A stretch of DNA of 64,000 bases from Acanthornis magna (lineage: Eukaryota; Chordata; Aves; Passeriformes; Acanthizidae), in NCBI GenBank assembly GCA_036785705.1, contig JAWUZG010000159.1:4216001-4280000 (forward strand). The letters are read 5' to 3'. Of this stretch, positions 1 through 11,908 are shown in pieces (within the stretch, counting starts at the first letter, position 1; the number at the start of each line of letters is the position of its first letter). A program made the translations under genes and the position numbers. The notes beneath the pieces were generated by a model. That model was not told the origin of the DNA. It saw nothing but the letters and a program-made list of their open reading frames with translations, and did no database searches.

Positions 1-3000
1 CGTCAGGTCTGCACCAGGAAAGGGAAGATGTAAATAGAGTAAAGGAGAACAACCTCACGCAGCTTTCCCTGTGATGGGCCCAGCACCAGCAGAGAGCAAG
101 GGGCAGAAAGGATTGAGCAGCAGCACTGAGACACCTCCTGGGAGCAGAGCAAATAATTTGGGTGCCTGTCCTCGCTCATGGCTAAAGCGCCGAATATCTC
201 CAACGATGTCCTTTTAGATAATTTGTGGTAAATGTACACAATCAATGCCTTAACACAATGATTCATCTCTCTGTTTCGGAGCTCACCACAGTGTGTGGGG
301 GTTTTTACATTCCAGAAACTGTTCCAAGCATGAAGAGATCAGCGCAGAGCAAACTGCAGATATCAGATCTTACACATCCTTTCGTAGGTTGCTTTCCACG
401 GTGTGTAGGTTTCAGATTTACCACAGCCCCTCCCTGGAGGACATCTGGAATCCTCAGCTTTGTACCAGAGTTTCAATAGGGGAATATTAATGTTTAAACT
501 ATAATGGGTCTGATTTAATCTGATTTCATTAACATTTTATTAACAGCTGTGTCTAGGCAGTCATTTTAATCATTTAACTGTATTTCGGGAGTGGGATGGG
601 AGGGTTTGAGCAATTCAGGGGAAATGACAATTCAAAGTCAGTTCAATCCTGCAGTTTTTCTCAAGCACAACTCATACACAGCCCCAGTTCAAGTCAGTTG
701 GCCATTACCAGCACAGCACGTGCTGTGTAAATGTCTTCTGACATTCCTGCCCAATGGAAACCCAGGAAGAATGACATTTTCTGGGGCTGTGCTAAGCCCC
801 ACTGGAACACAATCAAATTAATATTTACCATGAAACCCCACAGTCTTTCAGACTCCTGAGTTGTCAATAAAGACATTTTGAGGTAAAAACAGCAAAGCAC
901 TAATATTTATCACAAAACTCCTATTAACGTCAGAAGATGCTTCAGCTGTTGGTGCACTTGGAACTGCTGAACTTTGTGGTGGCAGCACAAGGAGATACAG
1001 AGCCCTGCTTTTCTAATCACTGACCCACAGACTTCCAGACACTCGAAAAAGCTCCTCAGCTCTCAGCTGCTGTTTGGGGACAGCTGTGGCTCTCGGGGGC
1101 CTCCCTGCAGAAGGCACGAAGAGCAAACACAGCAGAGCCTGCCGAGCAGAGGAGCTGCTCCTCGCTGGCATCGCACAGTGCCTTCAGCAGCTGCTGCTGC
1201 AGCCACCACCATCGATCCATGTGCAGCACGGCCTGGGGAGAGCAGGAGAAGGTGAGCATCGCTCCACTTTGGGAGCCATCCAGCTCCTCAGCTCTCTGAG
1301 CGATTTGCAAATGAACCACGGGGTTTCTCCACGTCATCGTTGCAAATAAAACCCAATAAAAAATCCTCTAAGACGCAACAAACTTCAGTACTTTGTACTT
1401 AAACTACCTCCAGTTATTCTGAAGCTCCTAAGCTTTCAGCATTTCACAACACAATCATTTCTGGATCACAGAGAGAAAAAATTGTGCACGCTGTACAGCA
1501 CTGCATCAAATTCTGGCATTTTTAAAGACTAAAGGACTTGAGAAACAACCTTCTGCTCCCTCCCCTTGAGATAGCAACAAACAACCAGAATTCAAACATA
1601 AAATTAAATACAGTTTATCTCCTCCACGACATCTCTCTTATATACACCGAATTGGAAGAAGTTTACAATAATAACTTTCCCTCTCTAATATGATACTTAT
1701 TTCAAGCACTCGAAAACAGAAAATAGCTCAGAACATTCTCGCTCTGAGCCTGAGACCTCATTTCTCTTTACATTCCAGCCTGAGTCGTAATTCTTATCCT
1801 GGTTTATTCAAGAGCAAGCACTCCATCTCCCACATAAATTCTTCTGGATTTCCAAGAACATCGATGCCAGCTGAATGTGACTGAAATAAGTAAACCGTGG
1901 GATCAGTGAGAGGGTTCTGATACCACAGTGGCTTAGCTTAAGACTGAAATTGAGGAGCAATATGGTAAACTCACAAAATGCAGGCATCTCTGAAGCTTCT
2001 GTTTAAGGGTTTGTTCAGGTGAACTAAACCAAATTGGTGCTTTGAGCTCTGTACTTAGGAAAACAAATTTTTCCAGTTGTCCCATTAGTTGTAAGTCAGA
2101 GCAGAAATCCCAAAGCACCGAGTGCTCCTTCCAGACACTTCAGCGCTCAAATCTACTCAGCACGTCCCTGTTTGTGATGCACTGAGCTTTGCAAAGCCAG
2201 AGGACTGAGAGCCAAGCAATTCCAACCTGCATCCACCCAGAGAGGCCAAGGATGTTGTTCCTGCTGCATCATTCCTGAGCTAACTCAGCTTTGCTGCTCA
2301 GCACACCTCCTAACAAGCCCCACCACACATTAGTGGATGTTGCCAACACCGCACAGTGTCAAATTAACGCTGTTAAACACAAGGCCTTTGTTTACAGTGC
2401 GAAAATAAGCTGTTGTTGAACAAATGAGAGGGTAAACATTTACAAAGCTGGAGAAAAGGCTGCACAGCTGAAGCTGGGCTGAGGGTGCTGCCTTCCTTTC
2501 TCCTTTAAGAAAAACTGGCACAAAATTATTGCAGCGCAGTCACTTGAAGTAGAGTGACTTTTCATGGTTAGTTTTCTTCACGGGACTAAGCGAACTTGAG
2601 CAAAGCGCCGGAAGGAGCAGAGCTTTCTGAAAATATTGAACTTGAAAGCAAAGATGCTCTGTGTAAAGATAATGGGCTCATGGAACAGACATCCTGATAA
2701 CACATTTACATGAGGACTGGACTGAACAGAGCACAGCAAAAAGAAGAGACGTCACCCTCAGAAGGAAGGTTTGGCTCTTTAACGTCACTACGCTCCTTCC
2801 CATGGTTCTGTGGTGCCTCCAAGGAAGGAAACCTCAGCTCACATCCCCACAGGTATCAAAATCCTCCAAAAGCAACTCGATGCACAGGCTGCACCATGAG
2901 AGTGCTGGCTCAGGGAGAGCTGAAAGGGAGCAGAGTGGTGGGAAGATCTGAGCACTCCCATTTTTCAGCACATCTCTGTGAGCACCTTGGGTCTTTCTAG

Positions 3001-6000
3001 AAGCAGAGGTTTTGTCTGGGTCTTATTCAAAGCAGTTTTCTGTTGTGACCTCATTTAAGTCAATTGGACATAAAGGAGCAAAGTAAAGCAGAAATGTACG
3101 AGCTGTATTTTTAGCAGTCTGAACTTAGACCTCTTTTAGTCATCACAATTTTGGAATTCAAGTTCATCACCACAGAGACTGTGCCCATGGAGGATGTTAT
3201 TGCAAGGAGTGAAAAGAATCCTGCACTGCTTGTCATGGCCTGAGCTTACTGTGCTGATAAAATTTATCCTGCCCCACACAGCACCTGGAAGAAGTTATAA
3301 AACAGGTGAAACCCCAGAAATATAGGTAATTAATCCAAATGCTTCTTTAAGACAATGATTTCCTATACATGGGTGAACTTTGGGAATACAAAGGTTTGGA
3401 CTACTCCATCCAATTTATTTATAGACAATAACTTACAGATATTTGTGTGTACGGAATACCATTAATATAAATCAGCTCATAATATTTTGGTAGTGATATC
3501 AGTCTAATTTGAATTTTATATTGCACAGTAGAATTGAATGCTAGACTTGATTTTTTTAAAAGTAATTAATGAGCTAAGCTACCTGAGAGAAAAACAAAAT
3601 GATGATTATAATTAGAAGTGTTCCATGGCTGCTACCGACTGTTTAGATGTACTTACAGGTAGCATTTCTAATTAAAACCCTCTTGATGCTGAGACATCTC
3701 TCTGTTCATTCGTTATTAAAAAAGTGGGACTTTTTTTGCATTAAGAAATCCCTTAATAGAAAAATAATAGAAAAAGTTACATGTAATTACATTCTCTGTG
3801 CTATTTGTGGTGAGCAGTTCCTGTGAGAAAATGAGCTGCAGGTGTGTAAGGGTAAGAAGGGCTTTGATTTCTCTTGTTCGGAGTATTCCACCTGGAAAGA
3901 ACTTGGGATTTTGGCTGGCGTTTCCAAAGGAGCCTGAAGGGGTTATGGGGGTTTCAGGGTGTCTGACTCCCTGTGAAAATGGTATCATTTGGGGGAGAGA
4001 GGAGGAAAAATAAATCACCCCAAATTTCTCTACTGAGAACTGCAAAATCACAGGGATTTGACTGTAAGAGCACAGTCCAGGGTTTGTGACAGTGAGCCTG
4101 GGATATGGGAAAGTCTGACACACACAGGCCTGCAGTGAGTGAGGCTGAGCAATGTTTTCCCAGGCAAAATAGATTTCAAGCCACTGTTTGCAAAAAAAAA
4201 AAAAATTCAGTCATTCATGAAAAAGAAATCTGTAATGCTGCAGCAGTGTTCAGTTAGACTAATTACCAGCCAAGACTCTGCCATTGTCATTTCCAGAATC
4301 AGCTTAAATATTCTACATACAGGGGGAAAAAAAATGCAACCCCCAAGCTCCATTTGCCAAATTTCAGGGCTGGCAGTGAAAGTTTTGGCTGTCCCACGGG
4401 GGTTTCTTTCTGCTGCTGCCCTAAATCGAGGCTGAGCGTCTTTTCTCCTCCCACGCTGAATTGTGCCTCTCTCAGATTAACTTGCGATCACAGATGGACT
4501 AAAGGAGCAGCCCTTCTGCAAATGCAAACTGTCCCAGCTTCAGTGACTTCACCAAACTGCTGCTGGTCCACACCACACGAGAGCCCCATCCCATAATTTG
4601 CATTGTTAGCCTTTGTGAGCAATAGCAGCCGTGGTAATAAGCTCCGGCAGCAGTAAATTCTGCCTCCTGCTTTACATCAGTGCCAAAAGGTGAAGGGAAA
4701 GCTGAAATAAGATATAATTAAGGTCCAGAACTGCAAGTTTGAAAGACGAATAGCTGCTTCAGATGATCTGAGGAGCTCGGAGATAATCCATTTTCCCACC
4801 AAAATCCCTCTCCTGGCCCAGAATTTGGCTGTAAGTACAAAGGACACAAATCAGCCTTCTCTCCCTCTCCAAATTGTACTTTTATAAAGCAGGGGATTTA
4901 CACACGTTTGCTGTGTTCAATGATCATTAGATATGAATTTCCTTTTTTTAAAAAAAAGGCATTTTGAGGAAGCCTCTTAAAAGGCTTTTTGGAACAACAG
5001 ACATGACTTTGAAGATGAGTCAGGGAGTGCAGGATGTGTGTTCCTGTCTCCAAAGCCACTGGGAACTTTGGAGCCAGAAAAAACAGTATCACAGTGGGAA
5101 GTGAAGGAACCTGTCTGCTTTGATAGCAGGTGCCTTGCTGTCCCCAGCCTGCACATGGCAGAGGGCTGGGACAGCATCACGTGTACCGAAATGCCAGAAA
5201 GCCAAAGTTAGAGAGAAGGATAGGAAAAAAGGAAAATAAATGGATGATTTTATTGCTTGCTTTGGAGGGACAGGCTTGTGGAAAAGAACGAGTGAATAAA
5301 GCCACCCTGCTAGGTTTTAAAGTGCTCTTTTGATATCGAGTATGCCACTTTCTCCTGTGGGAAGAACAAAAAAAGACACATCTCTGATGATTTCTTACTG
5401 ATTTAGTGGGGTGGAGCTTGCAGCTTAATTATGTTGAGTTTTGGGTTTGTTCATAAATTACAGCATATCTGAACTGTTCTCAGCCACGATCAGGAATTTG
5501 GGAGTTTGGCTGCTTTGGTCAGGGCAGCACAACCCAGCAGAAGAACCACCTAGACTGGAATTTTTATTGCTTCATCTAAAATGCTTTAGAATTCTTAGAA
5601 TAGAAGCAAAGTGCTGTGGACAGGTGCACAGATTTATGTTTGTATTGACCACTTTTGTCCTGGATTTGACTAGTGAAATTGCAATATTCATAATGTGAAA
5701 CCCTTGGCCTGATTTCTGAGTTTCTCTCTCTTTCCAGTCACATGCAATATGCTTCCTTATTAATCTGGATCACAGTGACACTCGGTTTGCACACAGAGCA
5801 CTGAGTTCCTGGCCGTGGTTCTCAGTGATGTTGTGCTCAGGAACACAACAGGATATTCACCTTTTTCTCTGCACATCCATCCAGTGATATGTGGCTCTCA
5901 TGTGACAAGGAAAAGGCTGGAGTTAAAAACCGAGACTAATAAAGAAATTAATTTATTGTGCATTATCTGAAAGTTAAGCAAATCTGATGTGAAAAAAAGC

Positions 6001-7253
6001 TTCAAGCTGTTTCATTTGAAATAAACTGGTGTGCAAAATGCAGTGTGGTCTCCCTGTCATTTACACACTGCGCAACAGAAACCCTTCAGAGGCATTAATT
6101 AGCCATGCATGACATTTATCTGCTGATTTGTGCATTGCAACTTTGTGATGCAGGTGAGACAAACTAAACAGAGCTGAAGTCTCAGCTGGTGACTCCATGG
6201 AACAAATACCTGGAGCTGTCCAACACTCACCATCTCCTGCTAAGGATTATCTTATTAAAGTCGTGCACTGCAGGACAGCAGGGCTGACCTTTCATCTGCA
6301 CATCCTTCAACCATTTCTCTGTCTCAGGTAGATGGCTTAAAACCCAGGAGTGATGCAGGTAATTAAACATGTTGCAAAGAGCGAGAAACAACTTCAGGCT
6401 GTAATTGGTTAATTAAATGTTTTGCAAATCCCAGGATCATGCTGTACACCCACCAGGAATGGATTGCAGGTGGAGACTTAGGAAGGGGAATGCCTTTATG
6501 TCCTGATTAGGACAGAGACATAAACTTTCCTGGTTTAGTCATGCCAGTGAAAACTTGACAAACACCTCCATGTATCCCAGATAAATGTGAGGTGATCATC
6601 TTTTACAGCTTTTTATATTCCATGCCTTCCCCGCTTACTGATGAAATAAAAAAATAGAAGGGAGGATATCCGAGCCGCAAGGTGAGAGTTCAGCTCCAAA
6701 GCTTCCTCAAGCAGAAGGATTCGGCCTGGCTTATTATACAGGCTAAAAGTCAAAATTTGAATGGGCTTTCCAAGGTTAAAAGATGTTAAGTTTGGGGCCA
6801 ATCTTTAATAAAAAGTTTTCAAAGGCATCGAGGGAGGTTATGGAATGGTGGCAGTGGGTGAGGGAGAAGCTATTGTATTATTGCCGATCCCTCTGTGTCA
6901 CTGCCCTTCCCCAGGGCTGGCCGGGGGCACTGGCAAAGGGCACAGTGGAACTGCGAGTGCCACCGAGCCCCTGAATGTCACTGCTCGCCGAGGAGTGCAC
7001 TGCACTCCTCAGGCACAGAAGTCTCTGTGAAACTGAATTCTGCTCTGAACTTCACTACATAAAAAGGAGATTTGTTCCTCAGTCCTCCACATCACAGTCT
7101 TATCTCCATTGTCCGTGAAATCCAGGGGAGCTCACTGCCCTATTCAGACCAAAATGACAGTAAATTATGCTTACGTTATCACTGGGATATTTATACTGAT
7201 TCCAACAAAAAAGCCCCAGACTTTTAGTTTTAGGACTAGGGATAGGAAACATG

Positions 7254-7254
<1 letters not shown>
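1..7254. other. Non-coding stretch, no gene recognised
   Basis: I find no protein-coding exon, RNA gene or recognisable transposon here. Open frames are all under about 140 codons and none shows a familiar domain, a balanced codon pattern or flanking splice signals. Minor contents are a GC-richer block around 970-1350 with clustered CTG/CAG triplets, an A run at about 4192-4204, and AT-rich pieces with TAATTA-type homeodomain-like words around 6050-6160 and 6360-6430. The last could belong to conserved non-coding elements, but only an alignment to other birds could show that. Unannotated ancient repeats may be present that I cannot recognise by eye. Confidence 0.6.

Positions 7255-7320
<66 letters not shown>
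7255..7320. repeat. Long T homopolymer tract (A tract on the minus strand)
   Basis: Forty T residues (7255-7294) are followed by two further T blocks separated by single C residues at 7295 and 7308, giving a 66-nt tract. It forces a phenylalanine run in the overlapping open frame 7109-7375, which should not be taken as a gene. If it is the poly(A) tail of a retrocopy, the copied transcript would lie on the minus strand with its 3' end near 7321. No AATAAA-type signal is evident on the minus strand in the first 40 bases, so simple homopolymer expansion is the more economical reading. Length in the assembly may be unreliable. Confidence 0.95.
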
Positions 7321-7321
<1 letters not shown>

Positions 7322-9549
7322 CTAGAGGTCAGGTTCAAATCCTGGTTTGTAACACAAAAGCAACAACAAATATAAAATACGTTCTGCCCCCCGTGGATGC
7401 TTCAACATGCAGGTAATGTCTATACCTGGCCATGAACTTCAGAACTCCCTTTGGGAACACCTGTGAGTTTGAACAAACACGCCACAAAAGATCTAAATCT
7501 AGAGTTATTAAAATAAAATATGCCATAGAAATTTTCTAGACTGCGTTACTCAGCTTAACAAAGAAAAAATTACATTCTGGAGAAAGGATACAATCAAAAG
7601 TAGTAAAGCAAGCTTAGCATTCTGACAACATGGGTGCAAGGCAAAGGTAAAAAAAGGTAAAAAATCAGTTCATTTGTTTTCTGCTCTTCTGAGCCAGCTG
7701 AGATTCAGAGCCCGGGCTTGCACAAGCAGACCTCAAGAAGTCAGCAAGAGGAACTCCCCTTTGAAATTATTTTTCATCTGCGGCAGAACTGAATCATTTC
7801 TCCCACGCCAGCACGCAGCCGTGTCAATAACAGGAGTCACTGTGCCCTCCCCACGCTGCTCCTTTCCTGAGAGTTGCTTTTGGTGAGAATCCAGGTCCAA
7901 GCAAAACAAAGATGGAGCATAAACTGCTTTTGTATAAGGAAAACTATATAAACTGCTTTTTTGCTAATGAAACCTAGAAATTATGCACCGCGATCTCAAG
8001 TGGATTTCTAAGATCTTGGGGAGTAAATGAGGCATAGGGCAGTCAGCAGAGGGGACAATGGCCGCCAGAAGGGACAGCACAGCCATTAAACACTTACACA
8101 GACAAAAGAAGAAAGAAAACATCCACATGACATTTTTGTAAGGAAGGTGGAGTGGGATTCAAAATAATTAAATATTCAGTAATGAAGGAAAGCATTTGCT
8201 TGTCAAGCACTGCATGACAGCTGCTGTCACGGGCATTAGTGAGCTGTGCCAGAACTCCCAGAGTGAGGCACTGCTCCAGCAGGAGGAATATTTTTTTTTG
8301 GTTTGTTAATGTTTGTCTGATGCTGTCCACAAAGTTAACTACAGGCAAAAACCATTCACAGTGTGTACATGTAAGGATGAGATCTGCACACTAAACCAAG
8401 CAGTTACAGATCCCAGGGCTGTTCCCGTGCAGCACTGAATGTGTGAAAAACTTCCCAGGAGAAGAACATCACAGCTCCACTGTGGCCAGACAAGTCTTAC
8501 TGCCAGAAGTAATGCTCCTTTATTGGAGGAAATGTGAGAAATGGGGAGCGAGAGAGAAGATGTTTCTGGGATATTCCTTCTTCAGGTTAGATTCATGGGC
8601 CTTCATGTCTGGTTTGTTAATTTTGTTTTGCTTGGTTCCTTCTTTCTGGGTATTGGCTGAATTAATACAAGGCATTAGCACTCCTTGCAAGAGCAGGAGA
8701 ATATTCTTTCAGTTCTTCTCCTATTTTGCCAGGTGCCATCCCCTAAAATCTCAGTTTATACAGGACTGATAAAATCTCCAATGTGTTTGGCACCTAAAAA
8801 TCTCTGATAATTCATCCTGTGCTGGCTTTGCTCAATGCAACGAGAAGTTAAGGACTTCACTCTTTCCTTGTCCTGGCTGCCAGGGACTGCAGCACTGCAG
8901 AACACAAGATCTGAGAGAAAAAGTGCCTCTGGCAGAGTCCAAGTGGCACAGAGAGAACAAGGGAGGAGACGCAGTGGAATTCTCAGGGACAGGGAGCTGA
9001 GAGAGATGAGGACCCCAGGGGAAAAGGATGGGTTCTGATGTTGATTCCACTGAATAATTGTTCCCTAGAACCTCTGTGAGCCATTTGGAAAGAGGACCTA
9101 AATGTAAAATAATACACAGTCTGGAAGGGAAGGAAATGGTTTCAAATAGCCTTTGTGAGCACACTGGAGCAGTTATTTTTCTTAATAGAGTGCAGCATGA
9201 ATCTTCTCTCGGTGGGTGCCCTGGGTGAGATCAGAAACATTTCCAGAGGATCCAGGAAGGCTTTCCTGAATGCCATTTCATCTCCATCATCACCGGGGTT
9301 AGCTCCCCAAAGCCACGGCCATGATGCCAATCCTGTGCCTCACACAGCCACAACCTCAGCTGCAGATAAACCTTTCCTAATCTCTTGTGCAGACATTTTT
9401 ACGGTGCCGTGACAAAGAGCTACAAGGAACTTTGTGCCACAGCGCCAGGACTTGCACCAGCAGGGCTCAGAGCCACTGCAGAAGGTGCAGCTGATGACCT
9501 GATGGCACAGTGCACACCAAAACCAGGGCTCCAGAGGGGCAGCTTACCC
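7321..9549. other. Non-coding stretch, no gene recognised
   Basis: No gene is recognised. Bases 7330-7348 look like an isolated tRNA T-arm (TTCAAAT loop between short complementary arms), but no D-arm, anticodon arm or acceptor stem can be placed because the poly-T tract lies immediately upstream. The 108-codon frame at 8443-8769 (plus) and the 110-codon frame at 8832-9164 (minus) have no recognisable domain, and I treat both as chance open frames. Confidence 0.6.
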
Positions 9550-9598
9550 CAGCAGCAGCAGCAGCCACAACAAGCAGATTACCAGCAGCAGCAGCATA
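9550..9598 (+). repeat. Two short CAG-repeat clusters
   Basis: Five CAG triplets (9550-9564) and about four and a half more (9583-9596) are separated by a related CA/CAG-rich spacer. In the overlapping frame ending at 9606 they read as short glutamine runs, but the upstream part of that frame has no recognisable protein features, so this is better called a degenerate trinucleotide microsatellite than coding polyglutamine. Confidence 0.75.
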
Positions 9599-11463
9599 TA
9601 TTGTAACATATCTCTCCTTTTTCTGTCACTAAGCCATATGAAGCATTTGCTGGAGAATTATTCTTACATCTCTTCTGTTGATAAGCTACTTAGCAAGGTG
9701 GAGTTGAAGCTAATCTGAGTGCTGTGTGAAAAATGTGATGTGCTGTTGTTTGATATTTGGTCGCCTCTTCCCAGGCACCTTTTGTGAATTGCAGCTGCTA
9801 TCTCAAAGGTAAATCCTTGGGCCCATGCACAGGTTGTAAAAAGACCCTGAAAGGGGAAGCATCTCCTCAGCAGAAGGAGGGTAAAACATTTTCTCTTAGT
9901 GTAGTTGCACTGTTTTAAAAATCTTTCTCTTCTTTCTCACGGAGAATAGAAATAAGTTGCATTCTTGTGCTCTCTAATCTCTTTGTTTTGGTACTGGATG
10001 CTCTAGAGTTGTAACCAATCATTATAGGAGGTGGAAAAACTGTCGACCAGTAATGATTAGATTATTAATGAATATATAAAGAAAGTTTTGTAAATAAAGT
10101 CTCTTTTTCGCCATCTTGTGTGCTGCCTGCCTGACTTCCCTGCGAGCTTCCGCCAATCTCCATGAATATCAGAAAATCAGAGCCAACATCTTTGCATCTG
10201 AGAGCAAGGGAAGGAATTTGGCATCTTGAAACAAATTCCTTTGGAACTGCACAAGGAAGTAATAAGATTCTGCTTTGCTCAAGTTTGATAAATGACTTAT
10301 TAATACATAAAATCTATTTCTGAAGAAGAAAGTTTATGAAAATACATCAGGCACCAATCCTGTGGTCATATGACTGATATTGCACAGAGCAGCCAGTGTC
10401 TTGCAATTATTTTCTACTGTAAATCTTTTGACAGTCTAAAATAACTCAATCAGGGGTTTTCAACCACTAAAGTTTATAATTTCAAGGTTTTCCCCTCCTC
10501 TAATCAGCAGTTTTATAACCTACTGCTCTTCCTTCAAAAAGAGCTGGTGATGATCAGTGTTTATTCCAAACCATTTAAGAAGGCAGCTGTTTATTAAAGT
10601 GCCAACAGCTATGATTGATTTCTGATGCTCATGAGTGCATCTGTTTTCTAGTTAATGACATCATTGCAAGCAAACAGATACTGAAAGCTGGGGCTCTAAT
10701 GGAGAACTAAAGCAGCCATGCCTTCTCTATAAAAAATAAATTGATTTCACTCAGAAAAAAATCTATTAATATGTCAAATGTTCAAGTTACATTCCTGCCA
10801 ATTGGCATTCTTATATGCAACTGGCATTTCCTCAAAAAGAATCTGTGGGTTAACAGTGTTCATATTAAAATCTTTAAAGAGGACATCTGTTAGTTGAAAT
10901 TCCAAAAAGTAGTGACTGATTTATGATCTAGTAAATCACATCTGTACAGGATAAAAAAAAAAGACTGAACTGCAGCGAAACCAACATCTGTCATGAGGCA
11001 AACTCGGGAGTGAATGGAAAATGGAAGTACTGCAGGTTGGGAGGGTTCCCCTTAATTCTCCTCTTTTTGTGGTGTTTGAGATAAGGAATAAAAATGAGTA
11101 TACTCCAGGCTTCACTGAAACTTGCAAAAGTAATAGCTTTTTAAACCTCATTTCTTACAGCCGAATTCTATCTGGTATAAACCAGATCACTTTATACTGG
11201 CTTTACCTTTTCCTGCCTCCTCAAGAATGCACTGCAGGCCACAGTGTTGTCAAGAAAGCATTGATCTTATCTCCTTTTCAGAGTCTCTTTTTAATATAAC
11301 TTTATTTTTCCTAAAGAAAATATAAAGAGCATATGCAACCATTTCCTTTGCAATTCCTTGTGTGCATCAAACAGGGATGGGGAGCGAAGGGCGCTGCTTC
11401 TTGCCCTCCTCCTCCTGGAAATCTCCAGGAAATGCTTCATATTTGATGGCAAACAGGGTTTGA
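9599..11463. other. Non-coding stretch with weak LTR-like signals near 10.0 kb
   Basis: No gene is recognised. The only structured part is around 9990-10130, described separately. The rest is AT-rich sequence with many stop codons in all frames. The 92-codon frame at 11021-11299 shows nothing recognisable. Confidence 0.55.
9990..10130 (+). mobile_element. Possible old LTR fragment (U3/R-like signals)
   Basis: A CCAAT word (about 10015), a TATA-like word (ATATATAAAG near 10072) and an AATAAA signal followed by GTCTC (about 10094-10103) follow each other on the plus strand within 100 bases. CpGs are clustered just around them (10043-10155) in otherwise CpG-poor sequence. This order resembles an LTR U3-R region. 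I could not find TG...CA ends or a target-site duplication, and the TATA and poly(A) signals are closer together than is usual, so chance clustering is a real alternative. Confidence 0.25.
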
Positions 11464-11599
11464 TGTGCTCAGAGACTCAGGAACGCTGAGCTGGAAGGGC
11501 CTGCCCCGACCTGAGGTTTAGCTGAGGCAAAGTGATGCCTAAAAAGCAGACTGTCTGAAACAGAGGCCAAGGCAAATCAGGAGTAGAAAAAACGGACAA

Positions 11600-11605
11600 T
11601 TTATT
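11600..11605 (-). terminator. Poly(A) signal of the minus-strand LTR
   Basis: AATAAA on the minus strand, about 90 bases downstream of the TATA box, as expected for the R region of an LTR. It could also end transcripts of a host gene running leftwards through the window. Confidence 0.45.
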
Positions 11606-11690
11606 CAAGGCCTTCAAGGTCCATTTGGGCAAGCAAAGTCCCCCTCGGGGACGACACCCAAAATGGACACAGGGTCACAAGCCCTTCACC

Positions 11691-11696
11691 TTTATA
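11691..11696 (-). promoter_or_regulatory. TATA box of the minus-strand LTR
   Basis: TATAAA on the minus strand (TTTATA on the plus strand) sits between the inferred U3 part (higher coordinates) and the AATAAA signal at 11600-11605. If functional it would start transcription near 11665 and drive it leftwards, towards lower coordinates. Confidence 0.5.
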
Positions 11697-11908
11697 AGTT
11701 CTGTCCTATTAGTATATTGGCCATTAATTCTCCAATCCACCCTCAGGTGATGATGTTCACCACCCCAGGCCTGCTTCCCCCATCTCACAGCTGTTTACAT
11801 ATTTTCAGGCTCTAAGGCAACGAACATGTCCTTGAATCTGCATTCAGAGAGCCTTATTTGGCCAAAGGTGCTGGGAACAGAGGTTCCCAGAACTACAGAA
11901 CTACACCA

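Larger units (their letters stand above)
11464..11908 (-). mobile_element. Probable solo LTR of an endogenous retrovirus (minus strand)
   Basis: Read on the minus strand, the element runs from a TG end near 11905-11908 to a CA end near 11464. It carries a TATA box (TATAAA, plus-strand 11691-11696) and, about 90 bases further along, an AATAAA signal (plus-strand 11600-11605), which fits U3-R-U5 order. CpGs flank the R region (for example 11647-11653). No primer-binding site or retroviral coding remnant follows it at coordinates below 11464, which points to a solo LTR left by recombination between two LTRs. The length of about 445 bp is usual for avian LTRs. I could not identify a clean target-site duplication, so both ends are uncertain by tens of bases and I do not assign a family. 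Confidence 0.6.

Noticed and set aside
7321..7360. Complete tRNA gene or tRNA-derived SINE
   Set aside because: Only a T-arm-like piece and a B-box-like word are present; the A box, anticodon arm and acceptor stem cannot be placed.
7109..7375. 88-codon frame with a long phenylalanine run
   Set aside because: It is produced by the T homopolymer tract.
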